A stretch of 64,000 nt of DNA, taken from NCBI RefSeq assembly GCF_001995095.2, contig NZ_MTSD02000001.1, forward strand, positions 930,001 through 994,000, written 5' to 3'. The notes under the pieces are model-generated. The model did not search any database, was not told the DNA's origin, and worked only from the letters and a program-made list of their open reading frames with translations. The position numbers and the translations under genes were made by a program. This document shows, piece after piece, positions 48,912-59,987 of the stretch (position 1 is its first letter; every line of letters begins with the position of its first letter). The DNA comes from Oceanospirillum linum (GTDB lineage Bacteria; Pseudomonadota; Gammaproteobacteria; Pseudomonadales; Halomonadaceae).

Positions 48912-50333
48912 TTACTTCAACAGTCCACTGATATCTTTCGCTTCCCAGTGAGGGAAATGCTTACGGATAAGACCGTTCAATTCCAGTTCAAAGGCACTGA
49001 TCGGACCTGCCGCCGTCTGTGTGCCAGCCTGGGCGATATCTTCGATCATACCCGCACCTACCGTCACGTTGCTCAGGCGATCAACAACGATAAAGCTGCC
49101 GGTAAACTTACTGGATTTGTACGCATCAAACACCACAGGCGCTGTCAGTTCAACCGTTACCAGAGCGATGCCATTCAACGGCAGCTCACGTGCTTCGGAT
49201 TTTTCCATGGTGTTCACATCGATCTGATGCTCGATATGGGTCACATAACCACTGGTGAAGTGAGTACCGACCTTAAAGCTGTACTGTTTACCCAACTCCA
49301 GTGGCGCCTCATGCATCCACACCATATGCGCACTAAAGCTATTACTTACTTTTGCTTCCTGACCGGTTTCAACCAGTACGTCACCACGGGAGATATCGAT
49401 CTCATCATTCAGCGTTACCGTTACCGCCTGGCCCGGCTGTGCCTGATCCAGCTCGCCATCAAATGTCACAATAGACTTAACCGTGCTGGTTTTACCGGAA
49501 GGTAGTGCCGTCACGGACTGGCCTTTCTTAACAAATCCCGCGGCAACTGTACCGCAGAAACCACGGAAATCCAGGTTCGGACGATTCACATACTGTACCG
49601 GAAAGCGCAGGCTCTCCAGTGCGATATCGTGATTCACTTCCACATTTTCCAGGATCTCCATCAGAGGCGCACCCGTGTACCAGGACATCAGCTCGCTGTT
49701 GTTGGTTACGTTTTCACCTTTTAGGGCAGAAACCGGCACAAAACGGGTGTCTGGCAGATCCAGATCTTTAGCAAATCCTTTATAGTCCGCCACGATCTCG
49801 TCATAACGGGCCTGGGAGTAATCCACCAGATCCATTTTATTGACAGCAACGATCACATGCTTAATCCCCAACAGAGAGGCAATAAAACTATGGCGACGGG
49901 TCTGCGTCAGTACACCATGCCGGGCATCGATCAGAATAATCGCCAGGGATGCAGTAGACGCACCCGTCGCCATATTGCGGGTGTACTGCTCATGCCCCGG
50001 CGTATCAGCAATAATAAACTTACGCTTATCGGTGGAGAAATAGCGGTATGCCACATCGATGGTAATACCTTGCTCACGCTCGGACTGTAAACCATCCACC
50101 AGCAACGCCAGATCGATCTCTTCACCGGTTGTGCCGCTCTTTTTACTATCACGGCTAATCGCCGCCAGTTGATCTTCATAGATCATTTTAGAGTCATGTA
50201 GTAAACGGCCAATCAGAGTACTTTTACCATCGTCCACACTACCGCAGGTGATAAAACGCAGCAGGTCTTTATGTTCATGTTGTTTCAGATACGCTTCAAT
50301 ATCTTCCGCAATCAGATCGGATTGGTGAGACAT
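48912..50333 (-). CDS. cysN: Sulfate adenylyltransferase subunit 1 (GTPase)
   Basis: A 473-residue EF-Tu-like GTPase that drives sulfate activation to APS. G1 is [13 protein letters not shown]3 D-T-P-G-H-E-Q-Y, and G4 N-K-M-D. There is no fused APS kinase (CysC) at the C-terminus. It follows cysD on the same strand after 166 bases that contain a REP-like palindrome. Confidence 0.97.
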   Translation of the reverse strand: MSHQSDLIAEDIEAYLKQHEHKDLLRFITCGSVDDGKSTLIGRLLHDSKMIYEDQLAAISRDSKKSGTTGEEIDLALLVDGLQSEREQGITIDVAYRYFSTDKRKFIIADTPGHEQYTRNMATGASTASLAIILIDARHGVLTQTRRHSFIASLLGIKHVIVAVNKMDLVDYSQARYDEIVADYKGFAKDLDLPDTRFVPVSALKGENVTNNSELMSWYTGAPLMEILENVEVNHDIALESLRFPVQYVNRPNLDFRGFCGTVAAGFVKKGQSVTALPSGKTSTVKSIVTFDGELDQAQPGQAVTVTLNDEIDISRGDVLVETGQEAKVSNSFSAHMVWMHEAPLELGKQYSFKVGTHFTSGYVTHIEHQIDVNTMEKSEARELPLNGIALVTVELTAPVVFDAYKSSKFTGSFIVVDRLSNVTVGAGMIEDIAQAGTQTAAGPISAFELELNGLIRKHFPHWEAKDISGLLK

Positions 50334-50438
50334 TTTGTGTCCTCTATAGGCTTGAGGCTGACCAGTTCACTGAACATCTCAGCCCCAACTTAATATTCTT
50401 TATCAGATCCGCGAACCGGGCGGCCTGACGCTCGCATT

Positions 50439-50466
50439 GTCGGATGGCGCCTGCGGCTTATCCGAC
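50439..50466. repeat. REP-like palindrome in the cysD-cysN gap
   Basis: GTCGGAT (50439-50445) pairs with ATCCGAC (50460-50466), in the form CGGATGGCGCCTGCGGCTTATCCG. It closely resembles enterobacterial REP sequences and may stabilise the upstream cysD message. Confidence 0.75.
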
Positions 50467-50499
50467 CTACGGGTAAACGTATTTCGCTACCGTCTGATC

Positions 50500-51411
50500 T
50501 TAGAAATAGCCTTCGCGCTTTTTCTCTTCCATCGAACCGGTGCCATCATGGTCGATCACACGGCCCTGACGTTCAGATGTGGTGGTCAACAGCATCTCCT
50601 GGATAATCTCCGGCAGAGTTGCTGCCGTTGATTCCACGGCACCGGTCAGAGGGTAGCAACCCAGGGTACGGAAACGCACAGAGCGCTGTACCGGCTTTTC
50701 ACCGTCAGCCAGAGGCATACGCTCATCATCCACCATGATCAGGGTGCCATCACGCTCAACCACCGGGCGCTCTGCAGAGTAGTACAACGGCACAATCGGA
50801 ATGGACTCCAGGTAGATGTACTGCCAGATATCCAGCTCCGTCCAGTTGGACAGCGGGAACACACGGATTGACTCGTCTTTGTTCACCTTGCCATTAAACA
50901 GGTTCCACAGTTCAGGGCGCTGATTTTTCGGGTCCCAGCGGTGGAACTTGTCACGGAAAGAGTAAACGCGCTCTTTAGCACGGGATTTCTCTTCATCACG
51001 ACGGGCACCACCAAATGCAGCATCAAAGCGGTACTTGTTCAGTGCCTGCTTCAGGGCATCCGTTTTCATCACGTCAGTGTACTTACGACTGCCGTGATCA
51101 AACGGGTTGATATTTGCCGCGCGACCTTCTTCGTTAGTATGAACGATCAGGTCCATACCCGCTTCCTTCGCCATCTTGTCGCGGAACTCGATCATCTCAC
51201 GGAATTTCCACGTGGTATCAACATGCATCAGTGGGAACGGAGGTGTTCCCGGATAAAAGGCTTTACGGGCCAGATGCAGCATTACCGCAGAGTCTTTACC
51301 GATTGAGTACAGCATTACCGGATTATCAAACTCAGCAGCTACTTCCCGAATAATATGGATGCTCTCGGCTTCCAGCTGTTTCAGGTGAGTCAGGCGTTCG
51401 GGCGATATCAT
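50500..51411 (-). CDS. cysD: Sulfate adenylyltransferase subunit 2
   Basis: A 303-residue ATP-sulfurylase catalytic subunit of the PAPS-reductase-like superfamily, with the PP-loop S-I-G-K-D-S-A-V-M and the conserved [18 protein letters not shown]. It pairs with CysN. AGGAG lies thirteen bases before the ATG. The 262-base stretch upstream (51412-51673) holds its promoter; I see no specific regulator site. Confidence 0.97.
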   Translation of the reverse strand: MISPERLTHLKQLEAESIHIIREVAAEFDNPVMLYSIGKDSAVMLHLARKAFYPGTPPFPLMHVDTTWKFREMIEFRDKMAKEAGMDLIVHTNEEGRAANINPFDHGSRKYTDVMKTDALKQALNKYRFDAAFGGARRDEEKSRAKERVYSFRDKFHRWDPKNQRPELWNLFNGKVNKDESIRVFPLSNWTELDIWQYIYLESIPIVPLYYSAERPVVERDGTLIMVDDERMPLADGEKPVQRSVRFRTLGCYPLTGAVESTAATLPEIIQEMLLTTTSERQGRVIDHDGTGSMEEKKREGYF

Positions 51412-51673
51412 CGTTGTGATCCACTCCTGCTAAAGGTCATAAGCAAGCCCTGACAGGGCGGCTTTTCAAGTCAAAATCTGTTATCGCAACCAGCTTATTA
51501 AAGCTTTTGTCAGGTCTGCTGTGACGCAAACAGCCCTATCGGGTGCAATTATAATAGGCGTAGTTAAAACGGAATCCTTAATTACGTCAAATTATTTAAA
51601 ATCATTTATTGATAACTTTTTAATATAAGAGCAAAAAAATAACTCTGATCCAGCTGAATGTAAAAACGGTACG

Positions 51674-52480
51674 TCATTCAGACTCAGGAAAAGCAGCGCT
51701 GTTCAGGTTAAGACGCTCAACCTTACTGAGTATATTACCGTCATCCAGCAGGGTCAGATTTCTGTAACCAGGAGCCTGTGAGTCAATCTCAAAATTATTG
51801 ATATGCGGGGCAAACTGAATACTGGTGGCTGGTGTGGTATAGAGAACCAAGCCATCACGCTCAATCTGATGCGCCTGGTGTACGTGCCCGCAGATTACAG
51901 CCTTCACATGCCGATACTCACAAAGCGTTTGCCAAAGCCAGCCATCATCCCGCAGAGGAATGCTGTCAATCCCTGCAACCTGCCCCGGTTCAGCCAACTC
52001 TGAATGGAAAAAGCCCTGACGGTCCGGCCCCACCAATAAAGGCTGATGGTGTACTGCCACCGCCTGAAATTCAGCCATGGGGTCAGCCAGCATTTCAAGC
52101 AACTGATTTCGTGCCGGCACTGACAATTCGCCATGGGGTTGGCCAGAGTTAGAGCTAAGTAGCAGCCACTGCCAACGGCCCAGACAAACAGAACTCTCAA
52201 CAGATCTGTACTGCGCCATCAGCTCAGGCTGATCATGATTACCGGGAATCCATACCCAAGGCACGCCAACGGCATCCATCCGCTCCGACAAGATGCGATA
52301 ACTTTCAGACGTTTCATCCTGACTGAGATCCCCAGTCAAAAGGAACAGGTCCGGAAGCCCCTGCCGCTCTATCTGCTGTAGAATAGCTTGCAGATTCTGC
52401 CAGGGGTTCTGACCTTTAAAATCCTGCTCTGTCCTGGCAAAAAGATGCAGATCGGTAAGCTGAATAACAGAAACGGGCAT
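51674..52480 (-). CDS. cpdA: 3',5'-cyclic AMP phosphodiesterase
   Basis: A 268-residue calcineurin-type metallophosphoesterase. Metal ligands are visible in order: D-L-H near residue 10, G-D-L near 48, G-N-H-D near 78, and H-H and G-H-V-H later. It lies last in the nudF-yqiB-cpdA arrangement conserved with E. coli, where CpdA hydrolyses cAMP. Confidence 0.92.
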   Translation of the reverse strand: MPVSVIQLTDLHLFARTEQDFKGQNPWQNLQAILQQIERQGLPDLFLLTGDLSQDETSESYRILSERMDAVGVPWVWIPGNHDQPELMAQYRSVESSVCLGRWQWLLLSSNSGQPHGELSVPARNQLLEMLADPMAEFQAVAVHHQPLLVGPDRQGFFHSELAEPGQVAGIDSIPLRDDGWLWQTLCEYRHVKAVICGHVHQAHQIERDGLVLYTTPATSIQFAPHINNFEIDSQAPGYRNLTLLDDGNILSKVERLNLNSAAFPESE

Positions 52481-52536
52481 TGCGGTTGAGTATCCTTTCA
52501 GAGATCAGAAAGCGTGGCTTTGTAGCTGGATAACGA

Positions 52537-53058
52537 TTAAAAGTGCAGGTTCACCGGCTCAGCAATATGGCCATATCGCTGCAGATGAGCCAGCCACTCA
52601 CCAAGAAAAAGATTGATCTGCAGTTTCTCATCCGGCTGACGCATTTTATCATTCGGATAAAGATACCGACCTTCAAAATGGCGCTGCCGCTGATACCCGA
52701 CCACCTCAGCCATACGAGCGTCATGGTACAGTCGCACGGAGAGTTCCGGCTGACGCAACCAGTGCCCCCAACTGTCTTGCTGAAAGATGCGCAGTAGCGT
52801 TGTGTACTTACTACGCTCGGTAACTTTAATCACCAACTCGCCCAAATGCAGAGCCTCATCACTAACAGCAAAGTGCCATTGCTCTGTTTCCTCAAGATCC
52901 GGCAGTAGCTTCAGTAAGCGTAGATAATTCGCTTCACACTCCGCCATCTGCTTTTTCAGATCCACCGCATAGTTAGGTTTTGTTTTCCAGCCATTGTATT
53001 GCTGCCAACTACCAAAACGTTGAGGCGCAGCGGATTTCTTACCCGAATTCGAGCGCAT
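52537..53058 (-). CDS. yqiB: DUF1249 protein YqiB
   Basis: A 173-residue protein of the YqiB/DUF1249 family, with family-like blocks N-Y-L-R-L-L-K-L-L-P and V-R-L-Y-H-D-A-R-M-A-E-V. Its role is unknown; its invariable place between nudF and cpdA suggests a link to nucleotide metabolism. GGAGGG precedes the ATG. It is 34 bases from nudF and 56 from cpdA. Confidence 0.88.
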   Translation of the reverse strand: MRSNSGKKSAAPQRFGSWQQYNGWKTKPNYAVDLKKQMAECEANYLRLLKLLPDLEETEQWHFAVSDEALHLGELVIKVTERSKYTTLLRIFQQDSWGHWLRQPELSVRLYHDARMAEVVGYQRQRHFEGRYLYPNDKMRQPDEKLQINLFLGEWLAHLQRYGHIAEPVNLHF

Positions 53059-53092
53059 ATTTATCCCTCCGCCACGTTAAATAACCACATAA

Positions 53093-53725
53093 TCAGGCAC
53101 CGTAAGTTTCCTGCAGACGCTCACGATTGAGCTGTAACCACTGCAAGCCAATAATCGCCATTGCATTGTTAATGCGACCATCCTGTAATCCTCTGAAAGC
53201 CTCAGCAGCATTCACTAACTCTACCCGAATATCTTCATCTTCCTCTGCCAGGCCGTAAATTCCTTCCTGAATATCCCCGCTGTCAATAATGCCCAGAAAA
53301 AGATCGATCTGTTCATCCATACCACCGGGGCTAACCCAATATTTATACAGATGTTCAAGATGACGCACCTTGCAGCCTGCTTCTTCTTCAGCTTCACGGT
53401 GTACCACTGACTCTAGGCTCTCACCGTCTTCTGTCATTCCCGCAACCAGTTCAAACTGCCAGGGGCTTTGGCTCGACTCATAGAGGCAACCAGGACGAAA
53501 CTGTTCCACCATTAGCAACTGATCTGTTATCGGGTCATAGAGTAAAACGCCAACCGCATTGCCACGAACAAACACCTCACGGCTCATGACATCGGACCAA
53601 CCTCCAGCAAACTTCCGGGTTTTAATCCGCAATTTATCAAAACGAAAAAAGCCTTGAAAAACAGTGTGCTTTTCAAGAATTTCTACAGAATCCTGCGCAA
53701 ATGTTGGTGTTAGTTGCTCACTCAT
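53093..53725 (-). CDS. nudF: ADP-ribose pyrophosphatase
   Basis: A 210-residue Nudix hydrolase cutting ADP-ribose to AMP and ribose-5-phosphate. The Nudix box is complete, running G-M-T-E-D-G-E-S-L-E, then V-V-H-R-E-A-E-E-E-A-G. First gene of nudF-yqiB-cpdA. The 332 bases upstream, shared with the divergent chemoreceptor, contain a short dyad (CATGT-N6-ACATG at 53886-53901) and no gene. Confidence 0.94.
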   Translation of the reverse strand: MSEQLTPTFAQDSVEILEKHTVFQGFFRFDKLRIKTRKFAGGWSDVMSREVFVRGNAVGVLLYDPITDQLLMVEQFRPGCLYESSQSPWQFELVAGMTEDGESLESVVHREAEEEAGCKVRHLEHLYKYWVSPGGMDEQIDLFLGIIDSGDIQEGIYGLAEEDEDIRVELVNAAEAFRGLQDGRINNAMAIIGLQWLQLNRERLQETYGA

Positions 53726-54057
53726 ATTTTTTCCTTATAGGTCTGGCCCCTGAGCATAACAAAATATCCGGGGAACTGAAGCGGCGTCACTTTCCCAGCC
53801 TCTGCTTTCGTCTGCATGCTACGAAGTTCTTAGCGAAAGCCCAATAACGTGAGTCAGATCAAACTAAAAACGTACATAAAGGAGCCATGTAACATAACAT
53901 GACTGAAATAATGCAATTTTATTGCAAACATAGAGGTCAAAATCCACTATTGGATAATCTGTAGCAATAAAAAAATTCTAAGCTAACTTCGTGGCAATTT
54001 GTTTTGCCAACAGACTGATACAAATATAACGACCAAGTCATAAGAGCGAGCGTTGCA

Positions 54058-55692
54058 ATGCATAATCTCCTGGGCAATATAAAAATTAAATATAAACTCT
54101 GGGTCATTATTGGTTTGATGGCAATGGGAACTGCAGTTCTGATCAGCGTCTCCTTAATGTCTCTGAAGGACAACCTTCTCGAAGACCGCAAAATCAAAAC
54201 CAAGCATGTTGTCGAAACTGTACATGGCTTCCTGGATCACTACTATGGAATGGAGAAAGCAGGTCAGCTGAGCCGCGAGCAGGCACAGCAAGCCGCACAA
54301 AAAGCAATTGAAGGCCTGCGCTACGATCAGGATGAGTATTTCTGGCTCAATGACATGAACGCAGTCGTGATTATGCACCCGATCAAACCAGAGCTGAACG
54401 GAAAAAATCTGGCCAACCTTGAGGACGCCAATGGCAAGAAAATTTTCAGCGAATTTGTCGGCATCGTAAAAGCTAACAAAGAAGGCTATGTTAACTATCT
54501 ATGGCCAAAGCCAGGCCATGACGCCCCTCAGGCTAAAGTCTCTTATGTGAAGGGCTTTGCACCCTGGGGCTGGATCGTTGGTAATGGCATCTACTTAAAT
54601 GACATGGATGAGATTTTCTGGAAAACCTTGCTGCAATACTCCATAACCGTGGGAATTCTCAGTCTACTGATCGGAGGCCTGGCGCTCTTTATTATTCATA
54701 TCATCACCGTGCAGATCACCACCCTGAAAAACACTATGGTGGCGGTGAAAGATTCCGGCGATCTTCGCGAGCGTGTTGATATCACAACTAAAGACGAGCT
54801 AGGCGATATGGCCGGCGCCTTCAACCATATGATGGATAAATTCCAGAACATCGTGAATTCTGTTGGTCAATCCACGCAGCAGCTTTCCCATGCCATCAGC
54901 CAAATGTCCGATATTACGGCCAGTACAATTAACGGCGTTACCCGTCAACGCTCTGAAACAGAACAAAGCGCTGCCGGTATGAACGAAATGGCTGCCTCTG
55001 CTCAGCAGACTGCAAATATTGCCGACCAAGCGAATGAAACAACACGACTGACCCACGAGCAGACCGAAACAGGCCTTCGGGTTGTTGAAGAAGCGACCAG
55101 CAGCATTAACGAATTGGCCAGTGAAGTGGAAGAAGCAGGCAGCGTGATTAATGCACTGGAAGATCACACCGCAAAGATTGAAAGCATCCTTGATGTTATT
55201 GGCGGGATATCCGAACAGACGAACTTGTTAGCGCTTAATGCCGCGATCGAGGCTGCACGGGCCGGAGACCAGGGTCGTGGCTTCGCTGTTGTAGCAGATG
55301 AGGTACGTCAGCTGGCGCAACGCTCCGCTGAGTCCACCCAGCAAATTCAGGAGATGATCCACGAACTGCAAAGCCGTTCAAAAGTTGCCGTCGATGTTAT
55401 GAATACAAGCCGTACAAAAGCCGAAACTACCGTCAGTAAAGCAACAGAAGCTGGCGAAGCTTTTCAAACAATTGCAGCATCCATGCAACAGATCAGCTCT
55501 TTAAATGCCCAAATTATGACGGCAGCGGATGAGCAGAGCAATGTAGCTAATGAAATGAGTCAGAACCTGGTATCCATCTCCAGTATCTCAGAAGATACCG
55601 AACAAGGTACCAGCCTGATACAAGATTCTGCTCAGGAGCTGCAGAAGAACGCTTATAACCTTGAAGCCCTGATTAAACAGTTTAAAACCTGA
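54058..55692 (+). CDS. Methyl-accepting chemotaxis protein with sCache_2 sensor
   Basis: A 544-residue chemoreceptor. Helix 1 (about 13-31) and helix 2 (about 190-212) bracket a single-Cache domain with [10 protein letters not shown], the common sCache_2 landmark, and [14 protein letters not shown] and a signalling hairpin with [19 protein letters not shown] follow. sCache_2 receptors often detect small carboxylates, but no ligand is assigned. Ends with a strong terminator. Confidence 0.93.
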   Translation: MHNLLGNIKIKYKLWVIIGLMAMGTAVLISVSLMSLKDNLLEDRKIKTKHVVETVHGFLDHYYGMEKAGQLSREQAQQAAQKAIEGLRYDQDEYFWLNDMNAVVIMHPIKPELNGKNLANLEDANGKKIFSEFVGIVKANKEGYVNYLWPKPGHDAPQAKVSYVKGFAPWGWIVGNGIYLNDMDEIFWKTLLQYSITVGILSLLIGGLALFIIHIITVQITTLKNTMVAVKDSGDLRERVDITTKDELGDMAGAFNHMMDKFQNIVNSVGQSTQQLSHAISQMSDITASTINGVTRQRSETEQSAAGMNEMAASAQQTANIADQANETTRLTHEQTETGLRVVEEATSSINELASEVEEAGSVINALEDHTAKIESILDVIGGISEQTNLLALNAAIEAARAGDQGRGFAVVADEVRQLAQRSAESTQQIQEMIHELQSRSKVAVDVMNTSRTKAETTVSKATEAGEAFQTIAASMQQISSLNAQIMTAADEQSNVANEMSQNLVSISSISEDTEQGTSLIQDSAQELQKNAYNLEALIKQFKT

Positions 55693-55717
55693 TCTACAGA
55701 AAGGTATGTTTTAATCA

Positions 55718-55757
55718 GCCTGTATGCCGGTTTAAAATCGGCACACAGGCTTTTTTT
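55718..55757 (+). terminator. Terminator of the sCache chemoreceptor gene
   Basis: GCCTGT-A-TGCCG (55718-55729) pairs with CGGCA-C-ACAGGC (55739-55750), then seven T. Confidence 0.9.
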
Positions 55758-55839
55758 ATTGCTGAGAAGAAAACAAGCTCAGCCCACATCCAGAAGACAA
55801 CGCCCAAGGGAGGCTGACACCGATATGAAAGGGCGCAAT

Positions 55840-56352
55840 ATGCAACGCTGGCGGGACCCTGCAAAAGATCCCCGACGCGAAAAGAAAACGAACCTGATCA
55901 CCCCGGAAGGCTATGAAGTCCTGCAAAGTGAACGTAATTTTCTGTGGAAAGTCCGTCATCCCGAACTTGCCCAAAAAGTACAGGAGGCCGCAGCTCAGGG
56001 TGATCGTAGTGAAAATGCCGATTACACTTACAACAAGCAACTACTGAACAAGACACTGGGCCGTATCCGTCACCTTGATAAACGCCTGGATCTGCTAACG
56101 GTTGTGGATAAAAAACCTGATGACCAGGAACGCATCTTTTTCTCTGCCCGAATAGAGCTTGAAGATAATGAAGGTAAGCGAATGCAGATCCGTATTGTCG
56201 GGCCAGACGAAGCAGATCTTAAAGAGGGCAAAATCAATATCGACTCGCCGATGGCCCGCTCTCTGCTGGGAAAAACATTAGATGATGAGATTCGGGTACA
56301 GGCACCCGGCGGCGAACAGGTTTATTACGTGCTGTCCGTGGATTACGACTGA
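55840..56352 (+). CDS. greB: Transcription elongation factor GreB
   Basis: A 170-residue Gre factor that rescues backtracked RNA polymerase. The N-terminal coiled coil carries G-D-R-S-E-N-A-D-Y, with the acidic tip residues. The C-terminal domain has S-P-M-A-R-S-L-L-G-K. Length and the L-W-K-V/R-x-P spacing match GreB better than GreA. The frame extends to 55759. I choose the ATG at 55840 (M-Q-R-W-R-D-P), with AAAGGG ahead; an ATG at 55825 is possible. Confidence 0.92.
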   Translation: MQRWRDPAKDPRREKKTNLITPEGYEVLQSERNFLWKVRHPELAQKVQEAAAQGDRSENADYTYNKQLLNKTLGRIRHLDKRLDLLTVVDKKPDDQERIFFSARIELEDNEGKRMQIRIVGPDEADLKEGKINIDSPMARSLLGKTLDDEIRVQAPGGEQVYYVLSVDYD

Positions 56353-56473
56353 TTTGGTATCCGCCCCATTCAGGATGATCATGCCTACGCAAAAAAACGC
56401 CCCGGATCTCTGTCCGGAGCGATTTTTAATTCAGATCGGATTACCGAAATAAAAGCTCTGGGACTCACCTGCC

Positions 56474-56677
56474 TTATTTAAAAGCACAGCCGGTTTTAAT
56501 GCCCATCATATTGAATATTTTTGCCGCCGGACAAAAACCAGTAAAAGCAGACTGAATCAGGTTGGCACCGATAAAAACAGTTAACCAGACAAAATTAGCA
56601 TGTACATACTGCGTCAGAACAACACTAAGCAGCACCATAGAACCAGCAAAAACAAACACCAGACGATCAATATTCAT
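56474..56677 (-). CDS. DUF2892 family small membrane protein
   Basis: A 67-residue protein with two membrane helices and the F-T-G-F-C-P-A-A-K-I-F segment typical of DUF2892 (YgaP-like) proteins. The family often occurs with sulfur-transfer rhodanese domains; none is present here. GGAGAG lies a few bases before the ATG at 56677. Confidence 0.85.
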   Translation of the reverse strand: MNIDRLVFVFAGSMVLLSVVLTQYVHANFVWLTVFIGANLIQSAFTGFCPAAKIFNMMGIKTGCAFK

Positions 56678-56829
56678 AATACTCTCCAAAACTTATCCAG
56701 GCCAAAGAGGCTGACCCATTGAGAGAGATAATATTAGAAAAATCTTAATCAAAGAAATACCGCTTAATTCTAAATAGAATTTAGATATAACCATTAAGAA
56801 TAAAGAGGCTGCCGAGCCAGTTTCTGCTA

Positions 56830-57837
56830 TCAATAAGGGCGCTCTGCAATAATCACGGCACGCTTGGGAGCAGGGTAACCTTCTGCTGTTTTTGTCGGAT
56901 CATTAGGGTCGAGAAAATCCTGCAGCGATTGGTAGGTCATCCACTCAGTACTACGCTGCTCTTCTGTTGTCGTAATGGACACATCCACCACCCGCACATT
57001 TACAAAACCACATTTCTCCAGCCAAAGCACCAATGCATCCGGACTGGGCAGATACCAGACGTTGTTCATCATGGCATAACGATCCTCCGGCATCAGCACG
57101 GTTTGTGCATCGCCATCGACGACCAGAGTTTCCAGCACCAACTCACCACCGGGACGCAGAGCTTCTTTCAGCTGAAAGAGATGATCAATGGGTGAACGGC
57201 GATGATAGAGCACCCCCATGGAAAAGACCGTATCAAAGTAATCCAGATTCGCAGGAACATCCTCAATCCCTACCGGAAGGTGGAAAACACGATTACCATC
57301 TGCCAATCCCATCAGACGGCGCACCAGCTGAAACTGCATATGAAACCGGGGTGACGGATCGATACCGACCACAAAGCGGGCACCCGCTCCTGCCATGCGC
57401 CAACAGTGATAACCGCTACCACACCCCACATCCAGCACACTACGGTTATGTAAGGGAGCTATAAACTCAGCTAAACGATCCCACTTCCAATCGGAATGCC
57501 ACTCGGTATCAATATAGGAGCCATGCAGATCAAATGGGCCTTTACGCCATGGCATCAGCTTTTTCAGCAGGTTACGGTACTTAGCCTGCATCGGCTGTGG
57601 TAACTCAGGCTGAGTGCTGACCTTAACAGCACTTTGCTCAAGATGGGCCTCTACCTGGTAGCCCTGCTCCCTTAAAGCGTCTGCCGTATCAAATTTATCC
57701 ACAACCCTTTGCCAACCCGGCAGATCAGAATAACGCTTAACATCCAGTGCCTCCTCCAGCTGCTCAGGTACTTTTGCCAGCCATCGGGTAAGACCTTCTT
57801 CAGCAAATTTTTGATACAGAGGTGCATAATCCTGCAT
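56830..57837 (-). CDS. cmoB: tRNA U34 carboxymethyltransferase CmoB
   Basis: A 335-residue enzyme that uses carboxy-SAM to make 5-carboxymethoxyuridine at wobble position 34. Strong matches to E. coli CmoB include L-M-P-W-R-K-G-P-F, D-T-E-W-H-S-D-W-K-W-D-R, V-F-S-M-G-V-L-Y-H-R-R-S-P and the final D-P-N-D-P-T-K-T-A-E-G-Y-P-A-P-K-R-A-V. An alternative GTG start lies at 57849. It is 48 bases after cmoA. Confidence 0.96.
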   Translation of the reverse strand: MQDYAPLYQKFAEEGLTRWLAKVPEQLEEALDVKRYSDLPGWQRVVDKFDTADALREQGYQVEAHLEQSAVKVSTQPELPQPMQAKYRNLLKKLMPWRKGPFDLHGSYIDTEWHSDWKWDRLAEFIAPLHNRSVLDVGCGSGYHCWRMAGAGARFVVGIDPSPRFHMQFQLVRRLMGLADGNRVFHLPVGIEDVPANLDYFDTVFSMGVLYHRRSPIDHLFQLKEALRPGGELVLETLVVDGDAQTVLMPEDRYAMMNNVWYLPSPDALVLWLEKCGFVNVRVVDVSITTTEEQRSTEWMTYQSLQDFLDPNDPTKTAEGYPAPKRAVIIAERPY

Positions 57838-57897
57838 AGTGAAGCTCACTTAAATCGGGTTGTAGTAAATTTCAGGAATAGACGGGCCTGACTTCGG

Positions 57898-58671
57898 TTA
57901 TCGGGCTTTTATCGCCAGTAAAGAAGCAAAGTTCAGATATTGAAACCAAACCGAGCTCTGGGCAAAACCGGCATCCCTGAAGCGCTGATGATGAATGTCA
58001 AAGCTCTCAGCCTGCAGAAAGTTCTCCAATGCGGCTCGTTTCTGACTGATCTCAAGCTCGCTGTAGCCGTTAGCCCGTTTAAAATCCAGATGCAGGTCGA
58101 ATAGGGTATCCTGCTGCTCGGCGGATTCGAAGCGCACTTTTTCAGACAGAACAATCACACCACCGGGTGCTAAGCCTTCATGGATTCGTTTTAACAGCGG
58201 CAGGCGCTGCTCCAGAGGCAGAAACTGAAAGGTAAAATTCAGGATCACGACAGAAGCATTGTCGATAGGCGCCTCACAGATATCAGCACACTCCAGGTGT
58301 ACACCATCACGCTGGGCTTCAGGCACTTCCTGGGACAAAACCTCTCGACAGCGCTCGATCATCGCATCAGAGTTATCCAAGCCGACAATCTCAAGACCCG
58401 GTTCCTGAATCTGGTGCAGCACTGATAACATACTGGCTCCCAGCGAACAGCCCAAATCATAGATACGTGTTCCAGGTTGCCAGTAACGACGGGCAATAAC
58501 GCCCGTCATACCAATCATATTACTGTAACCCGGCACTGACCGTTTAATCATATCCGGAAACACCTGAACGACCTTGTCATCAAATGAGAAGGTAGCCACT
58601 TTATCCAGCGGGTTAGCGAAAATTGCGTCTTTTTGCTCTTTTTTCACGGAAGGATCTCTCTTGACTGACAC
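57898..58671 (-). CDS. cmoA: Carboxy-SAM synthase CmoA
   Basis: A 257-residue SAM-dependent enzyme converting SAM and prephenate to carboxy-SAM, the substrate of CmoB. It matches E. coli CmoA in V-F-P-D-M-I-K-R-S-V-P-G-Y-S-N, Y-D-L-G-C-S-L-G-A and R-A-N-G-Y-S-E-L-E-I-S-Q-K-R. The start is a GTG at 58671; a second GTG at 58647, with AGAGAG ahead, is also possible. Confidence 0.95.
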   Translation of the reverse strand: MSVKRDPSVKKEQKDAIFANPLDKVATFSFDDKVVQVFPDMIKRSVPGYSNMIGMTGVIARRYWQPGTRIYDLGCSLGASMLSVLHQIQEPGLEIVGLDNSDAMIERCREVLSQEVPEAQRDGVHLECADICEAPIDNASVVILNFTFQFLPLEQRLPLLKRIHEGLAPGGVIVLSEKVRFESAEQQDTLFDLHLDFKRANGYSELEISQKRAALENFLQAESFDIHHQRFRDAGFAQSSVWFQYLNFASLLAIKAR

Positions 58672-58767
58672 GGAGTCTACTTTCTCTTGTGGGTCGGGCT
58701 TTAGCCCGTCAATCCAACCAGCAACACCAGACCTATGACGCCCTAAAGGGCGACCTACACTAAATGG

Positions 58768-59910
58768 TTAAATCTTCGCCGACCAGATGCAGAATTTACC
58801 GGTCTCGGCGATGCGCTCACAGTGTCCGAAGGTCGCTTCAATGATATCCGGGTATTTCAGAAAGCGATTGGCGACAATGCGTAGTTCACCACTGCGCTTC
58901 AGGTGCTTCTTCGCCTGGCGAATAAAACGATCAGCCAGCTCATAATCCGTTTTCTGACCAGTATGAAACGGTGGATTAGAGATAATCAGGTCAAAGCGAT
59001 CAGTGATATCACTCCACATGTCAGAAGCATAAACCTGGCCTTGCATCTCATTGGCGGCAAGGCCGCGGCGGGTCGCTTCCAACGCCATAGCACTGACATC
59101 ACAAAAGGTCACTTCCAGCTCCGGGCGTTGCTTTAACAGGCTCAAACCGATCACACCGGTTCCACAACCCATATCCAGCACTCTACGGTTACGCACCTTG
59201 GATGGTTTAATGCGCGGCATATTCTGCAGCATAAGCGCTGTACCCTCATCTAAACGACCATGACTGAATACACCGGGCAGACTCGTGAGCCTAAGATCCG
59301 CCAGCTCATCCGGAAAGCCATCCTTTTCCGGTAGCTGCCAATGAAGTTCCCAGGGCTCGGCATTAAACGTCTCAGGCTCGGGCAGTGAAAGCTCCTTATT
59401 GAGCTGCAGCTTCAGTAATGCACTTTTTTTCGCTTTGTCCGCCTTGCTTAAGTTCCAGGCACCCTCTGACCACTGGTCATCTGCAGCTGCTTTAAGCAAT
59501 TTATCCGCAGACTTAATGCCGCCGTTGTTTTCACCCACCAACCAGAAACAGCCTCCGGATTTTAACAGAGGTAAAAACTGAGCAATCAGATAACGGGCCT
59601 GCTCTTTCGCTTTTGGCATAAACAGAAGAATGTGATCATATGCGGCCAACAAGCCACTCTCGCTATCCTGCCCCAAATAAGCCTGGAATAACGGCATAAA
59701 GCGAGCTTCATACTGGCGATGTTGATCCAGCGACTGATAACTGCGCCAATCATCAGTCAGCAGATGCAAGGCCTCAATCTGAGGCGTCAACAAGGGTTGA
59801 ATCAGGTTCGTATAACCATCACTCACAGGCAGGTGCGCCATCAGAAGATCCCCCTTAAAGAGGGCTTGATTACGCAATACCAGCTCTGCAGCAGGGGACA
59901 AAACGCTCAT
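58768..59910 (-). CDS. rsmC: 16S rRNA m2G1207 methyltransferase RsmC
   Basis: A 380-residue methyltransferase pair: a degenerate N-terminal half and a catalytic C-terminal half with D-M-G-C-G-T-G-V-I-G and the N-P-P-F motif in L-I-I-S-N-P-P-F-H-T-G. The S-L-P-G-V-F-S and L-R-I-V-A-N-x-F-L-x-Y-P-D segments point to RsmC rather than RlmG. It belongs to the tRNA/rRNA methylation cluster with the cmo genes. Confidence 0.93.
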   Translation of the reverse strand: MSVLSPAAELVLRNQALFKGDLLMAHLPVSDGYTNLIQPLLTPQIEALHLLTDDWRSYQSLDQHRQYEARFMPLFQAYLGQDSESGLLAAYDHILLFMPKAKEQARYLIAQFLPLLKSGGCFWLVGENNGGIKSADKLLKAAADDQWSEGAWNLSKADKAKKSALLKLQLNKELSLPEPETFNAEPWELHWQLPEKDGFPDELADLRLTSLPGVFSHGRLDEGTALMLQNMPRIKPSKVRNRRVLDMGCGTGVIGLSLLKQRPELEVTFCDVSAMALEATRRGLAANEMQGQVYASDMWSDITDRFDLIISNPPFHTGQKTDYELADRFIRQAKKHLKRSGELRIVANRFLKYPDIIEATFGHCERIAETGKFCIWSAKI

Positions 59911-59987
59911 AATTTTTTACCAGAATAAGAGAGAATCGGAGGTATTTTCAGGCAATATTTCAGCCTTGCCGAAGCGGTACTCTGGCA

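Noticed and set aside
53886-53901. CATGT-N6-ACATG dyad as a Zur box
   Set aside because: Arms and spacing do not match the TGTTATA-type Zur operator, and no zinc gene is adjacent.
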